Shown here piece after piece: positions 56,416 to 64,000 of a stretch of DNA of 64,000 nt. The notes under the pieces are model-generated. The model saw nothing but the letters and a program-made list of their open reading frames with translations, did no database searches and was not told the origin of the DNA. Made by a program: the position numbers and the translations under genes. Numbering within the stretch: position 1 is the first letter of the stretch; every line of letters begins with the position of its first letter. Source of the DNA: Thermodesulfovibrio sp. 3907-1M (GTDB lineage Bacteria > Nitrospirota > Thermodesulfovibrionia > Thermodesulfovibrionales > Thermodesulfovibrionaceae); contig NZ_CP144373.1 in assembly GCF_040450955.1 (NCBI RefSeq), forward strand, positions 972,486 through 1,036,485, given 5' to 3'.

Positions 56416-56958
56416 ATGAGAAAAATGGATAATAAGACAAAAACAAAGTTAAAAGAAGAGTTCTTGAAACAACTTCAATCGTTTGCCAACGAGTTGGATA
56501 GTTATGTTTCTACGCAGGATGACCAATGGGTAATAAAGTGGTTCATTGATGTTTTCAAGAATATTTATACCATTACTAGCGATACGAAGATAGTTTCCAA
56601 GGTTATAGAAATTCATTTATTCTCCAGATTTCTAGAATTTGCTAATAAGCATGAATACAAAATGATTTTTTCAGATAAGCAAAATTGGTATCCTGATATA
56701 ACATTTATCTCTAAAAAAGATGAGCAACTGAAATTTGCTGTGGATCTGAAGACAACATACATCACAAATTACAAAGAAGGGAAGCCTTATGAATGTAATG
56801 GTTTTACTCTTGGCTCTCAAGGGACATATTTCATTGATAGACAGAGCACTAAGAATATACGGTTTCCTTATAATGAATGTTTGGGGCATTATGTATTGGG
56901 AATTTTGTATGAAAGAAATCATGCTACAAAGATGAGACTTATAATTAAAATTGTGTAA
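56416..56958 (+). pseudogene. EcoRV-like type II restriction endonuclease, C-terminally truncated
   Basis: A 180-codon frame (start ATG 56416 or 56425). NWYPDITFISKKDEQLKFAV runs into DLKTTY, matching the EcoRV core; Asp94, Asp110 and Lys112 correspond to EcoRV Asp74, Asp90 and Lys92. Later, FTLGSQGTYFIDRQSTKNIRF and HYVLGILYER parallel EcoRV FTLGGYTSFIRNNTKNIVY and HWIIGYVYTR. The reading frame enters the 80-bp repeat at codon 174 and stops, losing about 100 residues relative to EcoRV. No cognate methylase is nearby. Probably inactive. Confidence 0.8.
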
Positions 56959-57013
56959 ACTATTATATCAAATTTTTTCAATATGATTTTTTCAACATGT
57001 TTAATAATCAGTA
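56934..57013 (+). repeat. 80-bp direct repeat, right copy
   Basis: Exact copy of 53394-53473. Left of it the EcoRV-like gene is cut. To its right begins an IS256-type transposase N-terminus about 80 bp downstream, so the repeat could be the end of an insertion sequence. Confidence 0.95.
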
Positions 57014-57076
57014 GGAAGTTAAAATAATCTTGTGTCTGTGTATAAAATATATGGTTTTGAAAATAAAATAACCTGA

Positions 57077-57333
57077 ATGAGGAAAAGGGACATGGAAAAC
57101 CACAAGGAACTCTATGAAGCAGCAAAGGAAGAAATATTCAGGCAGGCAGTTGAGAATGTGTTTGGAGATGCTTTAATGGGTGAGCATCCAGGTATAAAAA
57201 GGCTTCTTGAGGAAACGATTAACCAGATAATGAAATCCGAAAGGCAGATATTTCTAAAAAATAGCCCTGGGAACAAGGCCAATGGCTATTACCCTCGCCA
57301 GCTCTCTGAAGGCTCCTTCTGCCTTAACCTTAA
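57077..57333 (+). pseudogene. IS256/Mutator-type transposase N-terminal fragment
   Basis: About 85 codons beginning MRKRDMENHKELYEAAKEEI, then FGDALMGEHPGIKRLLEETI and ANGYYPRQLSEGSFCLNLK, which is the N-terminal region of Mutator transposases (NGYYxRxL...G...L.V). It then runs into palindromic repeats and dispersed-repeat DNA with no catalytic domain. The strand is opposite to the remnant at 53.5-54.1 kb. Confidence 0.72.
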
Positions 57334-57431
57334 GTCCAAAAAGGAATCCCTGACGTCAGGGGCTGATACTCAGTTGCCACCAGGCACCACCGCCCTTAGT
57401 GTCCAAACAGGAATCCCTGACGTCAGGGGCT
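57334..57431 (+). repeat. Two 31-bp palindromic repeats with a 36-bp spacer (CRISPR-like unit)
   Basis: The repeat begins GTCCAAACAGGAATCCCTGA and ends CGTCAGGGGCT (57334-57364 with one mismatch, and 57401-57431), around a unique 36-bp spacer. The core CCCTGACGTCAGGG is a perfect 14-bp palindrome. Repeat and spacer lengths suit a CRISPR, but there are only two regular units and no cas gene. Confidence 0.5.
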
Positions 57432-57436
57432 CTTTG

Positions 57437-57640
57437 TTTGTCATTCCGAGCTTGCCCATACTTTGTCATTCCGAGCTTGCCCATACTTTGTCATTCCGAG
57501 CGAAGCGAGGAATCTCCTTTGTTTTTTTCGGCATTGAAAGACTCAGAGATTCCTCGGGTGGAATGCCACCCTCGGAATGACAACCCTAAGCTGTCATTGC
57601 GAGCCAAAGGCGTGGCAATCTCATTCTTCTTCCATAGGAG
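57437..57640. repeat. GTCATTCCGAG dispersed repeats, including one complete inverted-repeat element
   Basis: Two tandem GTCATTCCGAGCTTGCCCAT units are followed by an element beginning GTCATTCCGAGCGAAGCGAG and closing GATTCCTCGGGTGGAATGCC, ACCCTCGGAATGAC (about 57490-57583). The ends are inverted complements, like a MITE. A second variant (GTCATTGCGAGCC...GGCGTGGCAATCTC) follows. The repeats lie between the second and third copies of the 31-bp palindromic repeat. Confidence 0.8.
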
Positions 57641-57671
57641 AGCATAAACAGTGAAAACTCAATCACCATCA

Positions 57672-57702
57672 GTCCAAACAGGAATCCCTGACGTCAGGGG
57701 CT
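57672..57702 (+). repeat. Third copy of the 31-bp palindromic repeat
   Basis: Identical to 57401-57431 and separated from it by 240 bp that include the inserted dispersed repeats. The remaining DNA from 57703 to 57853 holds no gene and ends in a long inverted repeat. Confidence 0.85.
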
Positions 57703-57819
57703 AAGACCAAGGTCAATCTCAACCATGATGAATGGGGATAGACCTTCAGGGGCAGAAGGATATCTATGGATTTTATGAGTTTTTTGGGCGGTTATAATAG
57801 AATTGTGTCCATTGGGGGT

Positions 57820-57846
57820 CCCCAAAAAGTCTCCGACTTTTTGGGG
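57820..57846 (-). terminator. Perfect 12-bp inverted repeat after rpsT
   Basis: CCCCAAAAAGTC-tcc-GACTTTTTGGGG follows the rpsT stop by a few bases. It has no distal T-run but is a strong stem and the likely transcript end. Confidence 0.65.
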
Positions 57847-57853
57847 AATTTAA

Positions 57854-58162
57854 TTAGCTTGCAGATTCTGAAGGAACTAAAGCACTATTAACTCTTTTCA
57901 TTAATCTTGATATTTTTCTTGATGCTGTATTTTTATGAATTACGCCCTTTGAAGCAGCTTTGCTTATAATTTTGATTGCTTCTTTCAGTAAGGACTGAAT
58001 TGTTTCTTGATTTTTCTGTGCAATTGCTTCCTCAACCTTTTTAATAGAGGTTTTAATTCTTGTTCTCCATGCCTGATTTCTCAGTCTTCTTTTTTCATTC
58101 TGTCTTATTCTTTTTAATACTGATTTACTTCTTTTTTTAATCGTTGATCTCTTGGTTGCCAA
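57854..58162 (-). CDS. rpsT: 30S ribosomal protein S20
   Basis: A 102-residue basic helical protein (MATKRSTIKKRSKSVLKRIRQ ... GVIHKNTASRKISRLMKRVN). It binds 16S rRNA in early assembly. Slightly longer than the usual 87-90 residues at the C-terminus (ALVPSESAS). Monocistronic, with GGAGG-type ribosome site AGGAGGGG. Confidence 0.95.
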   Translation of the reverse strand: MATKRSTIKKRSKSVLKRIRQNEKRRLRNQAWRTRIKTSIKKVEEAIAQKNQETIQSLLKEAIKIISKAASKGVIHKNTASRKISRLMKRVNSALVPSESAS

Positions 58163-58242
58163 ATTCCCCTCCTATATAAGTATTAATTTTTTTAAATTAG
58201 CATAGTTTTCATAATTGTTTCAACATCTGTTAAAATTATTTC

Positions 58243-59049
58243 ATGCTAAAGTTTGGAATATCACCGTGTCCAAATGATACATTTATATTTTTTGGAATAG
58301 TTGAAAAAAAAGTAAACACCCGTGGACTTAATTTTGATTTTGTCATTGAAGATGTGGAAACTTTAAATTCCCTATGCTTTAAAAAAACTCTTGATATTTC
58401 AAAAATTTCAACCCATGCCTTTTATTATCTTCACAAGGATTATGAGTTTCTTTCTTCAGGTGGAGCTTTATCAGAGCATGGTCCTGTAGTAATTACAAAA
58501 GATTTAGAAAAACTTAAGAGACTATCCACTGTTAAAATTGCTCTGCCCGGAAGACTGACAACTGCCTCTGCTCTTATGTGGTTTTACTGGAAGAAATTTT
58601 TTCCTGATAAAAAATATTCAGTAGAGTTTATGCCATTTTATGAGATCATTGATAAAGTAGCTGAGGAAAAAGCAGACATGGGAGTCCTGATTCATGAAGG
58701 AAGATTTATATATTCTTTGAAAGGACTCCATTTAGTTGCCGATCTCGGAGAGTTCTGGAAGAAAGAGACATCCTTACCCATTCCTCTTGGTTGCATCATA
58801 TCCAGAAGATCATTAAACATAAAAGAAATTCTTGAAAAAATCATTAAAGAAAGCATTGAATATGCTTATTCTCATTGGGAAGAAGCTCTTGAATTCGTAA
58901 AAAAATACTCTCAGGAAGTTGATGAAGATGTTATAAAACTTCATATTAAAGCCTATGTAAATGAGTTTACTTTTAACATGGGACAAAAAGGAATACAGGC
59001 AATAAGAGAATTAATAAAAAAAATACAGGAGAGCAGAATATGGTCATAG
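58243..59049 (+). CDS. mqnD: 1,4-dihydroxy-6-naphthoate synthase (futalosine menaquinone pathway)
   Basis: A 268-residue periplasmic-binding-protein-fold enzyme that converts cyclic dehypoxanthine futalosine to dihydroxynaphthoate. The hallmark SPCPNDTFIFF opens the protein, and DISKISTHAFYYL, GPVVIT and MGVLIHEGRF follow. It shows that the organism makes menaquinone by the futalosine route. An extended -10 TGtTAAAAT (58228-58236) ends 6 bases before the ATG, so it is likely leaderless. The end overlaps glgP by 10 bp. Confidence 0.92.
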   Translation: MLKFGISPCPNDTFIFFGIVEKKVNTRGLNFDFVIEDVETLNSLCFKKTLDISKISTHAFYYLHKDYEFLSSGGALSEHGPVVITKDLEKLKRLSTVKIALPGRLTTASALMWFYWKKFFPDKKYSVEFMPFYEIIDKVAEEKADMGVLIHEGRFIYSLKGLHLVADLGEFWKKETSLPIPLGCIISRRSLNIKEILEKIIKESIEYAYSHWEEALEFVKKYSQEVDEDVIKLHIKAYVNEFTFNMGQKGIQAIRELIKKIQESRIWS

Positions 59050-60734
59050 ACGAGTTTACCAGAGAAGCAAGAATTGCTTACTTTTCAATGGAAATTGGAA
59101 TAAAGCCAGAGATGCACACTTATAGCGGTGGACTTGGTATCTTGGCAGGCGATACTTTGAAATCAGCTGCTGACTTAAGAATTCCCATGATTGGCGTTAC
59201 ATTAATTCACAAAATGGGATATTTTAAACAGGAGTTAGATTTCTTTGGAAGGCAGATTGAGCATCCTGACCCATGGGAAATTGAAAAATATCTGACCAAA
59301 CTTGATGTAGTGGTTACAGTAACAATAGAAAATAAGCCAGTTTATGTAACTGCATGGCTTTATGTTATAGAAAGCGGAACAGGGGGCAAAGTCCCTGTGC
59401 TTTTTCTTGATACAGATATTCCGGAAAATGAACCCGAGCATAGAACTCTCACTCATTATCTTTACGGAGGAGACTTAGAGTATCGCCTCAAACAGGAGAT
59501 TGTTCTTGGCATAGGAGGAATAAGAATTCTTAATGAGCTTGGCTTTGAAATTAAAAAATATCACATGAATGAAGGTCATTCAAGCTTCCTTACACTGGAA
59601 CTTCTTCAGAGATTTAAAAGACCCATTGAGGAAGTATGGTCTGATGAACTTGTATGGGATACTGAGAAGGTGAAAGATTTATGCGTTTTTACAACTCATA
59701 CTCCGGTTGCTGCAGGGCATGATAGATTTCCCTATGAAGTTGTTCAAAGAATAATGGGTGAGATAGTTCCACTATGGCTTTTAAAAAAGCTTGCTGGAGA
59801 TGGGATGCTAAATATGACTTTGCTTGGATTCAATCTAAGCGAGTTTATAAACGGAGTTTCCAAAAAACATGAAGAGGTCTCAGAGAAGATGTTTCCCGGT
59901 TATGAGATCCATGCAATAACTAATGGAGTCCACTCTTACACATGGGTATCAGAGCCATTTAAAAGACTTTATAATAAATACCTTCCAGGATGGGCAAATG
60001 AACCTGAAATATTTGTAAGAGCCTGGAGAATTCCAGAGGAAGAACTCTGGGATGCCCATATGCAGGCAAAAAAACATCTAATTGACTATGTAAATAGGCT
60101 CACAGGCGCAAATTTAAACTATGACACCTTTACAATAGGATTTGCAAGAAGAGCAACGCCGTATAAAAGAGCAGACTTATTGATTTCAGATCCTCATAGA
60201 CTTGCAATGATTGCAGAGGGAAGAATTCAGATTATATATGCTGGCAAAGCTCATCCAAGAGATGAGGGTGGGAAAAAGCTTATTCAGAGAATTTTTGAAG
60301 TAAAAGAGAGAATAAAAGATAAAGTTAAAATAGTTTATCTGCCAAACTATGATATGGAAATGGCAATGAAACTTGTTGCAGGAGTTGATATATGGCTTAA
60401 CAATCCTCAAAAGCCCTATGAAGCATCAGGAACATCGGGAATGAAAGCAGCACACAATGGTGTTCCCAATTTAAGTGTTCTTGACGGATGGTGGATTGAA
60501 GGATGGATTGAAGGTTATACTGGCTGGGCTATTGGCAGTCTTGAGGAAAGTTCAGACCCTAAAAGAGATGCAGAAGATTTATACTACAAACTTTCAAATG
60601 AAATTTTACCTTTATTTTACGAAAACAGACATATCTGGATAAAAATAATGAAGAACGCAATAGCTTTGAATGCTTATTATTTCAATACTCACAGAATGGT
60701 TAGATTTTATGTGACTGAAGCTTATATAAGGTAA
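59040..60734 (+). CDS. glgP: Alpha-glucan (glycogen/maltodextrin) phosphorylase, short thermophile type
   Basis: A 564-residue GT35 phosphorylase releasing glucose-1-phosphate. AYFSMEIGIKPEMHTYSGGLGILAGDTLKSAADL is split over residues 13-46, followed by MNEGHSSFLTLE, VCTTHTPVAAGHDRF-like CVFTTHTPVAAGHD, GFARRATPYKRADL and EASGTSGMKAAHNGVPNLSVLDGWW with the PLP-phosphate loop. It is of the shorter archaeal/thermophile form lacking part of the N-terminus. Translationally coupled to mqnD, although no metabolic link is obvious. Confidence 0.92.
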   Translation: MVIDEFTREARIAYFSMEIGIKPEMHTYSGGLGILAGDTLKSAADLRIPMIGVTLIHKMGYFKQELDFFGRQIEHPDPWEIEKYLTKLDVVVTVTIENKPVYVTAWLYVIESGTGGKVPVLFLDTDIPENEPEHRTLTHYLYGGDLEYRLKQEIVLGIGGIRILNELGFEIKKYHMNEGHSSFLTLELLQRFKRPIEEVWSDELVWDTEKVKDLCVFTTHTPVAAGHDRFPYEVVQRIMGEIVPLWLLKKLAGDGMLNMTLLGFNLSEFINGVSKKHEEVSEKMFPGYEIHAITNGVHSYTWVSEPFKRLYNKYLPGWANEPEIFVRAWRIPEEELWDAHMQAKKHLIDYVNRLTGANLNYDTFTIGFARRATPYKRADLLISDPHRLAMIAEGRIQIIYAGKAHPRDEGGKKLIQRIFEVKERIKDKVKIVYLPNYDMEMAMKLVAGVDIWLNNPQKPYEASGTSGMKAAHNGVPNLSVLDGWWIEGWIEGYTGWAIGSLEESSDPKRDAEDLYYKLSNEILPLFYENRHIWIKIMKNAIALNAYYFNTHRMVRFYVTEAYIR

Positions 60735-61462
60735 TACCAATTAAGAAGCCTTTGACCAAAAAACAGACATATCAATGCACCAAGGGAAAGAAAAGGTCCA
60801 AAGGGAATCTTTCTATTTCCTGTCTTTTTCAAGATTACAATACCAACTATCGAGCCTGCAAGGCTTCCAATAAAAATTGTAAGCAATGCTGATTTCCATC
60901 CAAGAAATGCTCCCACTGCAGCATTGAGTTTCACGTCTCCTCCACCCATCCCTCCTTTACTTATAATAGAGACGATTAAAAGACTTCCTCCCCCAACAAA
61001 TACACCAAGAAGAGAATCTTTAATGCCCTGAGCTAAGTATGATGAGTTGTTGGGCAAAAAAGATAGGATAAAACCTAAAAAAATCAAAGGAATTGAAATC
61101 TGGTCAGGAATAATTTGAAAATCAAAGTCAATAAAGGAGATAACTATAAGGCTTGAGATAAAAATTAAAACAAAAGGCAAAAGCGGAAAAGCAAAATTTA
61201 TATACGCTAAAACATAAAGAATGCCATTCAATAATTCAACAACTGGATATCTTAAAGAAATTTTTGCTCCACAGTATGCACATTTACCCTTGAGGAGAAA
61301 AAAACTTAAAACAGGAATATTATGCCACGGTTTAATTGAATTACCACAGGAAGGGCAGCATGATGCAGGTTTAATTATTGATAATTTTCTTGGTATTCTA
61401 TAGATACACACATTAAGAAAAGAGCCTACAACGAGACCAACAATAAATATCAGAATTTCCAC
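60722..61462 (-). CDS. pilD: Type IV prepilin peptidase / leader peptidase
   Basis: A 246-residue membrane aspartyl protease that cleaves and N-methylates type IV pilins and pseudopilins. The N-terminal methylase part has the CPSCGNSIKPWHNIP and CAYCGAKISLRYPVVELL zinc pairs; catalytic Asp residues lie in SFIDFDFQIIPDQ and KGGMGGGDVKL. About seven membrane helices. It overlaps the upstream helical protein gene by 13 bp. Confidence 0.93.
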   Translation of the reverse strand: MEILIFIVGLVVGSFLNVCIYRIPRKLSIIKPASCCPSCGNSIKPWHNIPVLSFFLLKGKCAYCGAKISLRYPVVELLNGILYVLAYINFAFPLLPFVLIFISSLIVISFIDFDFQIIPDQISIPLIFLGFILSFLPNNSSYLAQGIKDSLLGVFVGGGSLLIVSIISKGGMGGGDVKLNAAVGAFLGWKSALLTIFIGSLAGSIVGIVILKKTGNRKIPFGPFLSLGALICLFFGQRLLNWYYLI

Positions 61463-61770
61463 CTGCTGAGGTCCTCAAGCTCGCTTAATTTTTTCTTTTT
61501 ATCCTCTATCTGAGCTTCAATTTCTCTTATCTGTCTCACTAAACTTGATATTTTTTCATTTTCTTTTAAATTAAAATCACTACCCCACAAATTATATACT
61601 TCTTTGCCGATAGAATTAAGAAAGGCATCTCTCTTTATTTTCAGTCTATTTATCTCGCTAATAAGTTTTAAAACATTAAGTTCAATCTTTACTCTTTCAG
61701 AAAAAACTTCTGCCCAGAACTTAAATGTTTTAACTCCCTGTAAAAAATCTCTTTTAATTATTTCAAGCAT
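61450..61770 (-). CDS. Hypothetical helical/coiled-coil protein
   Basis: A 106-residue charged helical protein. LKLISEINRLKIKRDAFLNSIGKEVYNLWG and SSLVRQIREIEAQIEDKKKKLSELEDL form two coiled-coil arms. No signal peptide, no known domain. It lies between the TatD/radical SAM fusion and pilD on the same strand, 3 bp after the former and overlapping the latter, so an operon is likely. Confidence 0.7.
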   Translation of the reverse strand: MLEIIKRDFLQGVKTFKFWAEVFSERVKIELNVLKLISEINRLKIKRDAFLNSIGKEVYNLWGSDFNLKENEKISSLVRQIREIEAQIEDKKKKLSELEDLSRWKF

Positions 61771-61772
61771 TT

Positions 61773-63122
61773 TTATCCAACCTGATCAAGATGCCTTATT
61801 TTAAACCTAACACCTAAGGAATTTGCAATCTCTTCACATTTTTTAATATCAACTTCTTTAACATCAACAACTGTTACCTGCACATCTGGAACAAATTCTT
61901 TAGCCTCTTTTATAAATTCAATGACAGCATCATAAGCATCAGGATTTGAAGGATTACATATTTTGTTATAAGTTTCTCTATCCTGTGCATTGAGGCTTAT
62001 GGAAATTGAATCAATAAGTCCTGCAAGTTCTGGAAGAATTCTTCTTTCGTGAATTAAATTACCCTGTCCATTTGTATTTATTCTTACTCTGCCACCATGC
62101 TCTTTTATCCATTTTGCAACTTCTTTAATAAGAGAGAGTCTCAAAAATGGCTCACCGTATCCACAAAAAACGATTTCTTTATAATCCTTCGGGTCTCCTA
62201 TCGCTTCAATTAGTTCATTTGCTGAAGGCTCTTTTTCAAGCCTTAGATTGTGTCCTTTTACATAGTCAGTATGAAATCTTACGCAAAATCTGCATACATT
62301 TGTGCACCTGTTTGTTATGTTTAGATAAAGAGTATCTCTGATTTTGTATGCGATTTCGCCTCTTGGAAGCTCTCCAATGTGAAAAAGTTTGTTCACATTT
62401 ACAGTTGTTATTCTGTCAATGTCTTCAATAGTTACTCCTCTTAATTCTGACAGAGCCTTTGCTGTGTAAAATAAAAAAGCAGGTTCATTTCTTTTTCCAC
62501 GCATTGGTTCAGGAGCAAGATAGGGTGCATCTGTCTCAATCATTAAGTAATCATCAGGAACAAACTGAGCAACCTCTTTAATCTTTTTTGCATTTTTAAA
62601 TGTAACAACTCCAGAGATTGATATGTAAAATCCCATTTCAATGGTTTTTTTTGCCTGAGAAAGACTGCCACTGAAACAATGCATAACTGCTTTGCTAATG
62701 CCTACCTCTTTCAAAATTTTTACAGTATCATCAAAGGCTTCTCTTGAATGGATGATTACAGGTAGTCCAACATCCTTTGCAACTTCAAGCTGACGAGCAA
62801 ATGCAGACATTTGAATCTCTTTTGGGGAATGCTCATAGTGATAATCAAGACCTATCTCTCCTATGGCAATAACCTTAGGATGTCTGCTCAGTTCAAAGAT
62901 ATTTTTTAAAATTTTGTCATCAAGCTCCTTTGCATCATGGGGATGAATTCCCACTGCTGCATAAACCATAGGATACTGCTCTGAAATTTTTACAGCCTCA
63001 TTAAGGCTTTCCACATCAGAGGCAACAGTGATAATTGTATGAACACCTGCATCATAGGCACGACGGATTATATCCGGCAGTTGTTCTTTGAACATCTCAA
63101 GATGGCAGTGGCTGTCAATCAT
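61773..63122 (-). CDS. TatD family DNase fused to a radical SAM domain
   Basis: A 449-residue fusion. Residues 1-255 are a TatD metal-dependent nuclease (MIDSHCHLEMF, VGIHPHDAKELD, IGEIGLDYHYEHSPKE, IHSREAFDD, MHCFSGSL, IETDAPYLAPEP). Residues ~265-449 are a radical SAM domain (LYLNITNRCTNVCRFCVRF with CxxxCxxC; FCGYGEPFLRL; ISLNAQDRETYNKI). Radical SAM proteins next to tatD are known as separate genes; here they are one frame. It overlaps apgM by 4 bp. Confidence 0.92.
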   Translation of the reverse strand: MIDSHCHLEMFKEQLPDIIRRAYDAGVHTIITVASDVESLNEAVKISEQYPMVYAAVGIHPHDAKELDDKILKNIFELSRHPKVIAIGEIGLDYHYEHSPKEIQMSAFARQLEVAKDVGLPVIIHSREAFDDTVKILKEVGISKAVMHCFSGSLSQAKKTIEMGFYISISGVVTFKNAKKIKEVAQFVPDDYLMIETDAPYLAPEPMRGKRNEPAFLFYTAKALSELRGVTIEDIDRITTVNVNKLFHIGELPRGEIAYKIRDTLYLNITNRCTNVCRFCVRFHTDYVKGHNLRLEKEPSANELIEAIGDPKDYKEIVFCGYGEPFLRLSLIKEVAKWIKEHGGRVRINTNGQGNLIHERRILPELAGLIDSISISLNAQDRETYNKICNPSNPDAYDAVIEFIKEAKEFVPDVQVTVVDVKEVDIKKCEEIANSLGVRFKIRHLDQVG

Positions 63123-64000
63123 GCTCCGAACTTCTTCAACCTCAAAGTATTTGCAAGAACCAGAGGCATAATTGCCGTAGCTGGAATTATTCCAAGCTCA
63201 CCTTTAAGACATTCTCTTTCTGTAAATGCGTTCACCAATCCTCCAAAAACATAGGGAGAGTTTATCAACAAAGGAACAGGATGCCAGCTATGAGCTTTAA
63301 GCAGACTTGGGGTGCTGTGATCCCCTGTAATAACCAGTGTATCAGGATTTAGTGAGATGATCTCAGGCAGAAAACTATCAAACTCTTCAATTTTCTTTAC
63401 TTTACCCTCAAAGTTTCCGTCTTCACCGAAGGAATCAACTTTTTTAATGTGAACAAAAAGAAAGTCGTAATCTTTATAAACTTTTTTTAATAATTCCACC
63501 TCTTCCTTAATGTCACCTTCTACAGGGATTGTTTCCATTCCGAGAAGTCTTGTAATTCCGCGATACATGGGATATACTGCTATGGAGCATGCTTTAAGTC
63601 CGTATTTTTCTTCAAAAGTAGGAATATGAGGCAGAGCAGAAAAACCTCTCAACAAAACATAGTTTGCCCTTTCTTCATTTTTTAGGAATTCTTCTGCCTT
63701 TTCAATAAATTTCTTCGCAACCTCTGCCACTTTTCTTGATTCTTCATTTAAAGGCACTGGTTCTGCCGGTGGTTTTCCCTCCTTCTGTGGATCCGTATCC
63801 GTAACCACTGCTTCTTTTTCAGTTATATTTTCTGGAAAACGCAATACAAGACAAAATCTGTGTTCCTTGCCTGGTTTTAAAATAATCTTTACTCCATCAA
63901 TTTCTTTTATCTGATTTGATAGTCTCTCAGTGAGTTCTACATTTTTCTCTGTGGGAATTCTCCCTGCTCTTCTATCGATAATTATGCCATTTTTAATAGT
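63119..64000 (-). CDS. apgM: Cofactor-independent phosphoglycerate mutase, archaeal type (partial)
   Basis: The C-terminal ~293 codons of an ApgM-type 2,3-bisphosphoglycerate-independent phosphoglycerate mutase; the frame stays open to the right edge. IIIDRRAGRIPTEKN and LKPGKEHRFCLVLR in the edge portion, then LRGFSALPHIPTFEEKYGLKACSIAVYPMYRG, FVHIKKVDSFGEDGN and LVITGDHSTPSLLKAHSWHPVPLLI (metal-binding Asp/His) are typical. The apparent start at 63844 is an internal TTG, so it is not the true start. Confidence 0.92.
   Translation of the reverse strand, partial: TIKNGIIIDRRAGRIPTEKNVELTERLSNQIKEIDGVKIILKPGKEHRFCLVLRFPENITEKEAVVTDTDPQKEGKPPAEPVPLNEESRKVAEVAKKFIEKAEEFLKNEERANYVLLRGFSALPHIPTFEEKYGLKACSIAVYPMYRGITRLLGMETIPVEGDIKEEVELLKKVYKDYDFLFVHIKKVDSFGEDGNFEGKVKKIEEFDSFLPEIISLNPDTLVITGDHSTPSLLKAHSWHPVPLLINSPYVFGGLVNAFTERECLKGELGIIPATAIMPLVLANTLRLKKFGA

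Noticed and set aside
56208-56432. A 74-codon frame between the two nuclease genes
   Set aside because: It lies in dense inverted-repeat, attC-like DNA. The opposite strand is equally open, and the composition is not protein-like.
57077-57580. A full 167-residue protein
   Set aside because: Only the first ~85 codons are transposase-like. The rest translates the palindromic and dispersed repeats.
57334-57702. A bona fide CRISPR array
   Set aside because: Only two regularly spaced units, an irregular third, and no leader or cas genes nearby, so it is reported as a CRISPR-like repeat only.

Overview
The window looks like a piece of the chromosome of a thermophilic, anaerobic, flagellated bacterium of the Thermodesulfovibrio type (Nitrospirota). 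This is an inference from the gene set, not a database match. The evidence is low-GC DNA, an acetyl-CoA synthase/corrinoid protein operon (acsEDCB), a futalosine-type menaquinone gene (mqnD), a short EF-Ts, a thermophile-style alpha-glucan phosphorylase, many convergent genes that overlap at their ends, and many start codons only 5-8 bases after a -10 box.

Layout. 1-5.5 kb: an RND efflux operon (tetR, adaptor, pump, outer-membrane factor), all on the minus strand. 5.7-9.7 kb: truA facing a translation operon (rpsB-tsf-pyrH-frr-dksA-like) with a structured rpsB leader. 9.7-18 kb: c-di-GMP signalling genes (GGDEF, HDOD, HD-GYP), SemiSWEET, a DAHP synthase behind a tRNA-Pro gene and an aromatic-residue attenuator, pgeF, rarA and queE. 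18-22.7 kb: atpBE, a CHASE2 adenylate cyclase, an SH3 protein and an M48 protease. 22.7-28.3 kb: a minus-strand housekeeping run (ispE, tRNA-Gln, prs, rplY, pth, phospholipase-like) and a TPR protein. 28.2-37.5 kb: a 19-residue Cys-rich peptide gene behind three look-alike hairpins, DUF2148, uvrA-like, baeRF/Vms1-like, AI-2E, PuuD-like, D-aminoacylase, amiC and nifU-like. 37.5-42 kb: the flagellin operon (sigma-28 promoter, fliC, flaG, fliD, fliS). 42-47 kb: a small gene with in-frame TGA that is probably a selenoprotein, DUF763, proB, obg, rpmA, rplU and hisG. 47.5-52.9 kb: tRNA-Met and acsEDCB. 52.9-57.8 kb: a scarred accessory island. 57.8-64 kb: rpsT, mqnD, glgP, pilD, a TatD/radical SAM fusion and apgM.

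The accessory island is bounded by two exact 80-bp direct repeats (53394-53473 and 56934-57013). Each copy cuts off a gene: a Wza-type export lipoprotein on the left and an EcoRV-like endonuclease on the right. Inside lie remnants of two transposase families, a truncated tyrosine recombinase, and an intact-looking PD-(D/E)XK nuclease gene flanked by 10-bp inverted repeats in an integron-cassette-like arrangement. To the right is an IS256-type fragment and three 31-bp palindromic repeats, two of them spaced like a CRISPR unit.

The observations most worth following are: (1) the unannotated dual-CXXC gene at 42065-42256 with an in-frame UGA and a SECIS-like hairpin; (2) the Cys-rich 19-residue peptide at 28207-28266 whose ribosome site sits in the last of three tandem hairpins with identical ATGAA loops; (3) the tRNA-Pro / leader peptide / attenuator arrangement before DAHP synthase; and (4) the nuclease cassette island.
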